A stretch of DNA of 38,543 nt from assembly GCF_000466485.1 (NCBI RefSeq), contig NZ_KE992926.1:1-38543 (forward strand), given 5' to 3'. The notes beneath the pieces were generated by a model that was given only the letters and a program-made list of their open reading frames with translations, was not told the DNA's origin and ran no database searches. Source of the stretch: [Clostridium] symbiosum ATCC 14940 (GTDB lineage: Bacteria > Bacillota > Clostridia > Lachnospirales > Lachnospiraceae). Positions 32,746 to 38,543 of the stretch are shown here, piece by piece. A program made the position numbers and the translations under genes. How positions within the stretch are numbered: position 1 is the first letter of the stretch; the number at the start of each line of letters is the position of its first letter.

Positions 32746-33200
32746 CGAAGACACCGAAACGATTGAAAACCTCAGACGCTCTTGGAATATTCAGGGCTGT
32801 TCTGAAAGAGAGCGGTTTTAACCCAAAAGAACCGGATTTAAAGACGGGATGGGAGGCATTCAGAAGGTTTGCCGGGCTCTCCTTTGAATGTGCGGATGAC
32901 AGTCTGCTTTTTGAAGCAGGAATTTATGATTTACCGGACGGTGACAGATTTTTCCTTTCAATGGTCAGGCAGTTTACCATTGAGGTGGATGGAGAATATG
33001 ATTATATTGAACAGATACATCTGGACCTGCTTTACATGCCGGATGAGACTTTGAACAGTCTGGAAGAGACATTGTGGACGTATGATTTTGATGATGATGT
33101 TCCTGCGTTCCTGAACGCAGTGGAGAATTCGCCGTCATTTAAAATTTCCATGGAGCAGTATCATCCGCTGTCATCCGATATTTATCAGGATGAGATATAG
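32742..33200 (+). CDS. Unrecognised 152-residue acidic protein coupled to Rrf2
   Basis: I do not recognise this protein. It is soluble, acidic (many Asp/Glu in the second half), and has an aromatic-rich middle (FFLSMVRQFTIEVDGEYDY) and two predicted helices at the start. There is no signal peptide, membrane segment, cysteine cluster or catalytic motif apart from isolated residues. The ATG overlaps the Rrf2 stop (ATGA), so it is translated together with the regulator, and it is probably part of the cysK operon. Conserved coupling would suggest a partner or effector of the regulator; I cannot judge conservation. Confidence 0.75.
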   Translation: MTKTPKRLKTSDALGIFRAVLKESGFNPKEPDLKTGWEAFRRFAGLSFECADDSLLFEAGIYDLPDGDRFFLSMVRQFTIEVDGEYDYIEQIHLDLLYMPDETLNSLEETLWTYDFDDDVPAFLNAVENSPSFKISMEQYHPLSSDIYQDEI

Positions 33201-33228
33201 GATGAGAGAAGTATAAAAAGAGTAACAC

Positions 33229-33267
33229 AGTGCCAGACTAAAAGCAAAATGTTTGAGGTCTGGCACT
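33229..33267 (+). other. Hairpin between the unknown gene and the FMN-domain gene
   Basis: AGTGCCAGAC (33229-33238) and GTCTGGCACT (33258-33267) form a perfect 10-bp stem with a 19-base loop. It lacks a proper T-run, so either a weak terminator or a leader hairpin of the following gene. Confidence 0.55.
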
Positions 33268-33318
33268 ATTATGTATCAGAAACACCAGCCGATGAAAAAG
33301 GAAAGGATTCAAGGACAC

Positions 33319-34569
33319 ATGAAGAAGAGAGAAACAGGTAACCTGGCGGGAATACTGGCCGGGACAGGAATTATGATTATATTGGCAGGAGGGCTGATTG
33401 CATTCTCAGGTCCTCTCTATAAATCCATAGCAGGGCGGAACCTCCCTGTGTCGGATGTTCCTATTTATAATGCGGGAACATATGAAGGAAGCGCCAGAGG
33501 ATACGGCGGACCGATCACAGTGAAGGCAAAATTCTCGGAGTATGGAATAGAAGATGTGAAAGTAGAGGCGCCGGATGAAACGCCGGAGATTGGCAAGTCG
33601 GCTGCAGTACGGCTCTCGAAAGATATCTGGGCAAAACAGTCTCATAGTGTGGACAGCATATCGGGCGCCACGATGACCAGCAATGCGGTAAAGACGGCCA
33701 TGGGTGCATGCGTGCGGGAAGCCGTGAAAGAGGGGACGGAGCTGGCGGCGATTATTGAACAGGAAATTGCACAGGAAAACGCCCAGAAAGCGCTTCCTGA
33801 AGTGGACGAGCTTTTAAAGACAATTGCCGACGGCTCTTATACTTACCGGGAACCGGAGCCGGACGAGAATGGATTTTATAACCGGATTGACATCGAAGTG
33901 AAGGATAATAAGATCACGGCTCTTACGTGGGATGCGGTGCAGGAAGACGGAACCGGTAAAAGAGAAATGTCTGCTGGCGGCCAGTATACTATGACGGAAA
34001 GCGGGCCGCTGTGGTATGAACAGGCTGATCAGCTCGCCCGGTATGTGACGGAGAACCAGACGACGAAAGGGCTGATGAATGACAGCGGAACATCGGATGC
34101 GGTTTCTACTGTCAGCATCCATATCGGCGGTTTTATCGACTGCCTGAAAAAGTGTCTTCTTATTGCCGGCGGTGATACTTCCCATACAAGCCTGGATGAG
34201 CTTCTGGCAGGGGCGGCCGACGGCTCATACAACTGGAAGAGCGGTCAGGCGGACGAAAATGGTTTCTGTGATCAGATTACGATGAGCGTTAAGGATCATA
34301 AGATAACAGCCCTTCAATGGGACGCAGTGGATAAGGAGGGGACGGGAAAGAGAAAACTTTCGGAGGACGGCCAATACGTGATGACCGAAAATGGGCCGCT
34401 GTGGTTTGAGCAGGCCGATATGCTGGCCGAATATCTGATAGAAAACCAGTCGGAAGAAGGTCTTTTGCAGGAGACAGGTTATGCATCGGATGCAGTGGCC
34501 TCCGTCAGCATTTATGCAGGAGGATTTCTGAGTGCGGTTAAACAGTGCCTTCTGAACGGGCCTGAATAA
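33319..34569 (+). CDS. Membrane-anchored FMN-binding-domain protein with two degenerate repeats
   Basis: 416 residues from ATG 33319. One N-terminal membrane segment (~8-30) places the rest outside. Residues ~50-135 are an FMN_bind domain with an intact SGAT motif (Thr118 as covalent flavin acceptor). Two ~110-residue repeats follow (~161-280 and ~290-410), similar to each other: DELL..AADGSY, KDxKITALxWDAV, GPLWxEQAD, TEN/IENQ. Both end in a SDAVxxVSI segment lacking the SGAT acceptor. The start is uncertain: ATGs at 33271 and 33292 are also in frame; AGGAAAGGA upstream of 33319 and a compact basic n-region favour the last. Role is probably electron transfer at the outer surface; inferred. 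Confidence 0.8.
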   Translation: MKKRETGNLAGILAGTGIMIILAGGLIAFSGPLYKSIAGRNLPVSDVPIYNAGTYEGSARGYGGPITVKAKFSEYGIEDVKVEAPDETPEIGKSAAVRLSKDIWAKQSHSVDSISGATMTSNAVKTAMGACVREAVKEGTELAAIIEQEIAQENAQKALPEVDELLKTIADGSYTYREPEPDENGFYNRIDIEVKDNKITALTWDAVQEDGTGKREMSAGGQYTMTESGPLWYEQADQLARYVTENQTTKGLMNDSGTSDAVSTVSIHIGGFIDCLKKCLLIAGGDTSHTSLDELLAGAADGSYNWKSGQADENGFCDQITMSVKDHKITALQWDAVDKEGTGKRKLSEDGQYVMTENGPLWFEQADMLAEYLIENQSEEGLLQETGYASDAVASVSIYAGGFLSAVKQCLLNGPE

Positions 34570-34658
34570 GCCGGAACTGAGCGGATAGTCGAATCCTGAG
34601 TAAAGAGACAAATAGAAGCAACAGCAGCTCATTCTATAAATAGGGAGATACCTGGTTT

Positions 34659-34685
34659 GAGAGTCCGGATTACCGGACTCTCTTT
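34659..34685. terminator. Terminator between convergent genes
   Basis: GAGAGTCCGG (34659-34668), loop ATTA, CCGGACTCTC (34673-34682), then TTT. It serves the FMN-domain gene on the plus strand and possibly the racemase gene on the minus strand. Confidence 0.8.
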
Positions 34686-34689
34686 AATT

Positions 34690-34722
34690 GATGACGGTGA
34701 CCTGTGCGCGGAGCGTGCAGGC
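34690..34722 (+). repeat. GACCTG hairpin repeat, copy 3
   Basis: GATGACGGTGACCTGTGCGC: arm ACCTGTGCGC (34700-34709), loop GGA, arm GCGTGCAGGC (34713-34722). It immediately follows a terminator, as does copy 1. Confidence 0.6.
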
Positions 34723-34744
34723 AAGCGTCGAAGGCGGATCATTG

Positions 34745-35872
34745 TCAGTCTCTGTATATTCTCACCGGGCGTTCGCTGATATTGCAGAGGTAGACAACAT
34801 AGGAGTTTTCCGTAAGCTTTTCCATATCAAAAGCATCAATCTTCTCACTGCCGTCATGACCTATCAGAGTTACCGTATCGCCGATTTCGGCATCGGGTAT
34901 GTCGGTGATATCGAGAAATGTCTGATCCATGCAGACGGAGATAATAGGAGCCCGCTTTCCATGTATTAAAACGTATCCTCCTTTTTTGCCCAAATCTTCC
35001 AGATAGCCGTCCCCGTATCCAAAACAGGCGATACCGACAACCGTATCACGCTTGGCAGTGAAGCTTCTCCAATACCCCATGCTTCTGCCTGACAAAACGT
35101 ATTTTTTATTTGTCAGAAAGGTTTTCCATTCCAGAACGGTTTCAAGACCCAGCCTGTTATCTTCATCGAGGCAGGGATCGTATCCCAGCCACAAAAGGCC
35201 TGTACGTATCATATTGTAATGGGCTTTTTTAAACCGTACGGTAGAGGGAGTGTTGGTGGCATGGATATAACGCGGCTGAATCCCCCGCGTCCGGATTTGC
35301 CCAAGGGCTTCCTCAAAACGGCTGATCTGAATCTCGGTGAACTCCGGGTCTGTGACCTCGGCTTCCCCAAAGTGGGTAAACACTCCCTCTATTTCCAGGC
35401 CTTTCAGAGGTAAGATACCATCCAGAAGCTCTTCAAGCTGCTCGCCCTTTTCCACACCGATCCGGCCAAGCCCGGTATCAATTTTTATATGGACACGGGC
35501 AGTCCTTCCGTTTTCCTGAGCGAGAGCGGACAGCAAAGCGGCATCCTGGGTGCGGAAGACGGGCAGAATGAGATTCTCCTGAACCGCATAAGGCAGGTTG
35601 TTTACCGGTACGCCCCCGAGTACCATGATTTCCGCCTGACTGCCGGCCCTGCGCAGTTGTTCGGCTTCGCGTACCTGGGCGACAGCCAGTCTTTTAATCC
35701 CGCATTCCTTAACCAGCCAGTCACTGGTACGGATCAGGCCGTGGCCGCAGGCGTTTGCTTTCAGGACGGGCATAATCTCCACATCCGGTCCCACGTGATT
35801 TCTGATTTTTTCCATGTTCGATTTAATCTTTGCCAAATCGATTGTAATGAATGAATTCCCCGTTTCGTTCAT
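34745..35872 (-). CDS. alr: Alanine racemase-family PLP enzyme, divergent
   Basis: 375-residue fold-type III PLP racemase. The internal aldimine lysine is Lys38 in VLKANACGHG; family consensus has KANAYGHG, so the Tyr four residues after Lys (which contacts the cofactor phosphate) is Cys42, codon TGC. Lys130 (KIDTGLGRIG) and Tyr267 (GYWRSF), the second catalytic base, are retained, as is CMDQ. Surrounding motifs (HATNTPST; MIRTGLLWLGYDP) deviate from the typical Alr. It may be an alanine racemase paralogue or a racemase for another amino acid. GGGGG lies seven bases before the ATG. It is convergent with the FMN-domain gene. Confidence 0.88.
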   Translation of the reverse strand: MNETGNSFITIDLAKIKSNMEKIRNHVGPDVEIMPVLKANACGHGLIRTSDWLVKECGIKRLAVAQVREAEQLRRAGSQAEIMVLGGVPVNNLPYAVQENLILPVFRTQDAALLSALAQENGRTARVHIKIDTGLGRIGVEKGEQLEELLDGILPLKGLEIEGVFTHFGEAEVTDPEFTEIQISRFEEALGQIRTRGIQPRYIHATNTPSTVRFKKAHYNMIRTGLLWLGYDPCLDEDNRLGLETVLEWKTFLTNKKYVLSGRSMGYWRSFTAKRDTVVGIACFGYGDGYLEDLGKKGGYVLIHGKRAPIISVCMDQTFLDITDIPDAEIGDTVTLIGHDGSEKIDAFDMEKLTENSYVVYLCNISERPVRIYRD

Positions 35873-35932
35873 AATAATTCCCCCGTTTGTATTTCGCAGT
35901 TAATAAAATGATTCAATTATCCCGGACAATAT

Positions 35933-36022
35933 GCGGCTGAATCCATGATATGTATCTGCAGCCGCTTCCCGATTATCCGGAATATTGATCATTATCTCAT
36001 TGTATTGATAAAAATACAATGA
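35933..36022 (-). promoter_or_regulatory. Structured leader region of the racemase gene
   Basis: GCGGCTG (35933-35939) pairs with CAGCCGC (35959-35965); a second hairpin CATTGTATT/AATACAATG lies at about 36000-36022. No known riboswitch core was recognised. No gene is supported between 35873 and 36147. Confidence 0.35.
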
Positions 36023-36066
36023 AAATCGGCAGAACCGTAAGACTGTGTTAAAAATCGGACAGATAA

Positions 36067-36114
36067 AACAGGGACAGAAAATTCCGCCGATAGATGGAAT
36101 TTTCTGTCCCTGTT
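36067..36114 (-). terminator. Long hairpin terminator of the minus-strand FMN-like gene
   Basis: AACAGGGACAGAAAATTCC (36067-36085) and GGAATTTTCTGTCCCTGTT (36096-36114) form a perfect 19-bp stem around a 10-base loop. Read on the minus strand it is followed by TTTTATC, so it can end transcription of the gene at 36148-36585. Confidence 0.65.
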
Positions 36115-36147
36115 CCCGCCCGTATATTATGGTACGGATTTTACGCA

Positions 36148-36585
36148 TCAGTTTGCCGTGGCTTTGCCCAGTGCCGTACGAATCGCGCCTACCAGAGCCT
36201 GAGAAGTGTACTGGCTGCCCTCGGGATAGGAGAGGTTTTCCAATGACTGCGTCTGACAGATCTGGTCGGAAAGCTGGGTGATAGAGGGGGCCATCAGAGG
36301 ATACATGGTGGCGACTGAATCACTGAGAGGGGAGAAGCTGATAGAATTGATGTGATCGGCATCTACGGCTACTTCCACATTGACATTCTGGCTGCCAAGA
36401 ACGAGGGAGGCTGTGTATACTCCCGGTATGTACTGTACGCTGTCGGAAGCGGTCTGGGCGGCGTCCTTTTTCGGATGGAACATGATAAGGAATAGCGTTA
36501 TCAGAAGGATCCCCAAACCGATAAAGATGGCGGTGTAAATGATTTCCTTCATGCGCAGCACTACTATTTTTGTTTTAGAGCTCAT
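36148..36585 (-). CDS. Membrane-anchored FMN-binding-like protein lacking the acceptor Thr
   Basis: 145-residue protein: a short cytoplasmic end, one membrane segment (~14-36), then an extracytoplasmic domain resembling FMN_bind (PGVYTASLVLG..., YTSQALVGAIRTALGKA). Where the family has SGATxTS, this protein has EGSQYTS, so the flavin-acceptor Thr is Gln. If it binds FMN it must do so non-covalently, or it has lost flavin. GGAGGG lies 7 bases before the ATG. A terminator-like hairpin overlaps the ribosome site (see 36586-36640). Confidence 0.75.
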   Translation of the reverse strand: MSSKTKIVVLRMKEIIYTAIFIGLGILLITLFLIMFHPKKDAAQTASDSVQYIPGVYTASLVLGSQNVNVEVAVDADHINSISFSPLSDSVATMYPLMAPSITQLSDQICQTQSLENLSYPEGSQYTSQALVGAIRTALGKATAN

Positions 36586-36640
36586 AAAAAAGCCCTCCGG
36601 ATTTGTTTATTACAATCTATTACGGAATCCGGCTTTTTAT
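36586..36640 (-). promoter_or_regulatory. Attenuator-like hairpin overlapping a ribosome site
   Basis: On the minus strand AAAAAGCCGGATT pairs with AATCCGG-AG-GGCTTTTT, with a 2-base bulge, and a run of six T ends directly at the ATG of the gene at 36585. Formation of this hairpin would bury GGAGGG and could also terminate transcription. Since ychF already has its own terminator upstream, a second one here suggests regulation. Confidence 0.45.
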
Positions 36641-36711
36641 GCAAGAATGGGAAAGGTCGGTTAAGTTGTCCTGTTAATTGCAGATTAAGGGGGCGTTTGA
36701 CACAGCAGCTG

Positions 36712-36761
36712 AAAATGGTGCCGGATTCATGTTAAAGCTGACATGAATCCGGCACCATTTT
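36712..36761. terminator. 21-bp perfect hairpin terminator of ychF
   Basis: AAAATGGTGCCGGATTCATG plus T (36712-36732) and its exact complement (36741-36761) with an 8-base loop; A/T ends on both sides make it bidirectional. It ends ychF transcription on the minus strand. Confidence 0.9.
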
Positions 36762-36766
36762 ATAAT

Positions 36767-36800
36767 TGATGGCGGCGACCTGTGCGAGGAACGTGCAGGT
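36767..36800. repeat. GACCTG hairpin repeat, copy 4
   Basis: GATGGCGGCGACCTGTGCG: arm ACCTGTGCG (36778-36786) pairs with CGTGCAGGT (36792-36800). It lies between the ychF stop codon and its terminator; relative to ychF it is on the opposite strand orientation compared with the other copies. Confidence 0.6.
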
Positions 36801-36806
36801 TATCGT

Positions 36807-37904
36807 TTATACATTAAACCGGAACAGGATTACATCGCCGTCCTTGACAATGTATTCTTTTCCTTCCATACGCACAAGGCCCTTTTCCTTGGCGGCCGGG
36901 TAGGTCCCGCAGTCCAGAAGATCCTGGTAGTTGACAACCTCTGCCTTAATAAATCCCCTCTCAAAGTCGGAATGGATTTTTCCGGCGGCCTGCGGAGCTT
37001 TTGTCCCCACTTTAATTGTCCAGGCCCGTGTCTCCTGAGGCCCGGCCGTCAGATAGCTGATAAGGCCTAAAAGACGGTAGCTGGCCGCAATCAGTTTTTC
37101 GAGGCCTGACTCGGTAAGACCGAGATCCTCTAAAAACATCTTTTTCTCTTCTTCATCGAGTTCGGCAATTTCCTGCTCAATCTGTGCGCAGATAACAAAT
37201 ACCTCGCTGCCTGTCTCAGATGCAAAGTTACGTACCCGGGCAACATATTCATTACTTGCGCCGTCATCGGAGAGATCCTCTTCGCATACATTGGCGGCAA
37301 AGATTACTGGTTTCCATGTGAGCAGATTCAGGGAATTGATGAAAGCAAGCTCGTCCTCATCCTCCGTCTCAAAGCTCTTTGCCAGTTTGCCGTCCTCCAG
37401 ATGAGCGTAAAGCGCCTTTAAGATATCAAGCTCCTTTGCAAGCGCTTTATTGCCCATCAGGCTTTTGTTTGTCTTAGCAATCCGTCTTTCCAGAATCTCC
37501 ATATCGGAGAAAATCAGCTCGAGATTGATTGTTTCGATATCACGGAGCGGATCCACGCTGCCGTCCACATGAATTACATTGGGATCTTCAAAACAGCGGA
37601 CAACATGGACAATGGCATCCACCTCACGGATATTGGAGAGGAACTGATTGCCGAGGCCCTCGCCTTTGGAAGCTCCCTTCACGAGTCCGGCAATATCAAC
37701 AAATTCAATTACGGCCGGGGTAATCTTTTCGGAATTATAGAGAGCGGAGAGCTTTCCGAGACGGTAATCGGGTACCGGAACAACACCTACATTGGGATCG
37801 ATAGTACAGAACGGGTAATTGGCAGATTCCGCACCGGCTTTTGTCAGGGAATTGAAGAGAGTACTTTTACCCACGTTGGGCAGGCCTACAATACCTAATT
37901 TCAT
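36807..37904 (-). CDS. ychF: Redox-regulated ATPase/GTP-binding protein YchF (OLA1 family)
   Basis: 365-residue universal P-loop protein of the Obg-related YchF family. G1 is GLPNVGKST (~6-14), switch/G3 region is DIAGLVKGASKGEGLGN, and the C-terminal TGS domain ends VKDGDVILFRFNV, all typical; YchF prefers ATP, binds ribosomes and is tied to oxidative-stress control. Start: ATG at 37904, preceded on the minus strand by AAAGGAAG; the longer frame starting at 37958 adds an unlikely N-terminal extension. Length matches the family (~363). A 7-bp dyad (ATAAGCA/TGCTTAT, 37930-37949) lies just upstream. Confidence 0.96.
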   Translation of the reverse strand: MKLGIVGLPNVGKSTLFNSLTKAGAESANYPFCTIDPNVGVVPVPDYRLGKLSALYNSEKITPAVIEFVDIAGLVKGASKGEGLGNQFLSNIREVDAIVHVVRCFEDPNVIHVDGSVDPLRDIETINLELIFSDMEILERRIAKTNKSLMGNKALAKELDILKALYAHLEDGKLAKSFETEDEDELAFINSLNLLTWKPVIFAANVCEEDLSDDGASNEYVARVRNFASETGSEVFVICAQIEQEIAELDEEEKKMFLEDLGLTESGLEKLIAASYRLLGLISYLTAGPQETRAWTIKVGTKAPQAAGKIHSDFERGFIKAEVVNYQDLLDCGTYPAAKEKGLVRMEGKEYIVKDGDVILFRFNV

Positions 37905-38039
37905 AATAAAAACTTCCTTTCTATTATTGATAAGCATAATACTGCTTATTAAGTTCATTAGAGCTTTTACATTTGGACGTACTTGAATAGAATACCATAG
38001 AATGAACGGAAAAGGAAGAGAAAATATTTAATTAGGCAG

Positions 38040-38071
38040 GTGAGGACGCCGCCGTAGGCCACCGGACGGGG
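38040..38071. repeat. GAGGACGCCGCCG module, copy 2
   Basis: GTGAGGACGCCGCCG...CACCGGACGGGG matches 13351-13380. Here it lies directly ahead of structured-repeat copy B, whereas copy 1 stands alone. Confidence 0.5.
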
Positions 38072-38090
38072 TGGTGAGAGTGGCTTTATG

Positions 38091-38319
38091 AGTCTTTCGT
38101 CCCGGGGGAAGTGTGTTGTGGGTTGGGGTTGCGGGGAATATATAGTCTGCGGAGTACGTTCTCACTCTGTGGAATGCATAACGGCTGCTAGACTCGATAA
38201 TACCTCGTCAAGCACCGATGGATTCCAAAGGCATCCGCAGACTATATCTTCCCCTCCGCCCCAAGGTCAGGTTTTCGCCGGGATGAAAGACTCCGCCAAG
38301 TGTATCGGCCCCGTCCACT
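38091..38319. repeat. ~205-bp structured dispersed repeat, copy B, with terminal inverted repeat
   Basis: The 38110-38319 part aligns with copy A at 17655-17860. The stem is 38140-38153 (ATATAGTCTGCGGA) with 38234-38247 (TCCGCAGACTATAT), perfect 14 bp, and differs from copy A by a compensatory change. An outer 15-bp inverted repeat, AGTCTTTCGTCCCGG (38091-38105) with CCGGGATGAAAGACT (38278-38292), is present only in this copy. Confidence 0.75.
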
Positions 38320-38543
38320 CAGCGCTTCCAAAAAGGATATATATGGCGGAATACCGGAAGAATATCACCGGATTTTACATTGGACTGCCGGAAACACGTA
38401 GTGGCCGCGACAGGGCCCTCCCCATTTAAGGTTGAAGACAATCAGCGCCCGGAACGGACCATGTCCGGTGCCGGAAAAATCTTCGCCTAAGTCTTCCGTC
38501 CCCGGCGATAATCTGGACCGGGGAAGTAGGCGGAATCAATTGC
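38320..38543. other. Window end, no gene recognised
   Basis: Two hundred bases with no supported gene. A GC-rich inverted pattern (CCCCGG near 38500-38506 and CCGGGG near 38517-38522) suggests another hairpin repeat. A longer open frame crossing 38088-38429 is repeat-derived. Confidence 0.35.

Noticed and set aside
38088-38429. A 113-codon open frame at the window end
   Set aside because: It crosses the structured repeat; the equivalent frame is not preserved in copy A.

Overview
The window looks like a chromosomal segment of an anaerobic, low-to-mid GC Firmicute, most likely a Lachnospiraceae (Clostridium cluster XIVa). The reasons are an rnfCDGEAB ion-pumping complex with a two-module ferredoxin-type RnfB, SorC/LysR/Rrf2 regulators, strong AGGAGG ribosome sites, Clostridium-type promoters and many short intergenic hairpin repeats. 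I cannot fix the genus from sequence alone. I see no tRNA, rRNA, CRISPR array, phage gene or intact insertion sequence.

Layout. (1) 1-8080: a small lipoprotein gene converges on a gene for an Old Yellow Enzyme/dienoyl-CoA-reductase-type flavoprotein (minus strand). That gene is divergent from a SorC-family regulator, and a 29-bp palindrome lies between them. Next come a LysR regulator, an M20D amidohydrolase and a YfcC/DcuC-type carrier, ending at a clear terminator. (2) 8230-12333: a methionine-type ABC importer (metQ-metN-metI) followed by a GlcD-like FAD 2-hydroxyacid dehydrogenase. (3) 12419-14995: a LysR regulator and an NSS-family Na+ symporter with a terminator. (4) 15177-25702: a PatB/MalY-type C-S lyase and an ornithine-cyclodeaminase-like protein, then a ~205-bp structured repeat, then a tight run of lipoprotein binding protein, creatininase-family hydrolase, Dpp-type permeases B and C, ATPases D and F, a C39-like cysteine-protease-fold protein and a MarR regulator. 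This is the best candidate for an undescribed uptake-and-degradation system. (5) 25738-31183: the rnf operon with its own promoter, an unusual leader and an RnfE subunit that carries a four-cysteine plus Ala/Lys/Glu tail. (6) 31263-34685: cysK, an Rrf2 regulator with three IscR-like cysteines, an unrecognised 152-aa protein and a membrane-anchored FMN-binding-domain protein with two degenerate repeats. (7) 34745-38543, minus strand: a divergent alanine racemase, a membrane-anchored FMN-binding-like protein lacking the flavin-acceptor threonine, and ychF, then a gene-free end with a second copy of the structured repeat.

How the genes fit together (inference). Sulfur amino acid handling recurs: a methionine-type importer, a C-S lyase, cysteine synthase and an Rrf2 regulator. 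Rnf couples ferredoxin oxidation to NAD reduction and ion export, and the nearby FMN-binding-domain proteins could be accessory electron carriers on the outer face of the membrane. Several intergenic regions hold members of short hairpin-repeat families whose arms co-vary, so some are likely to act as RNA.
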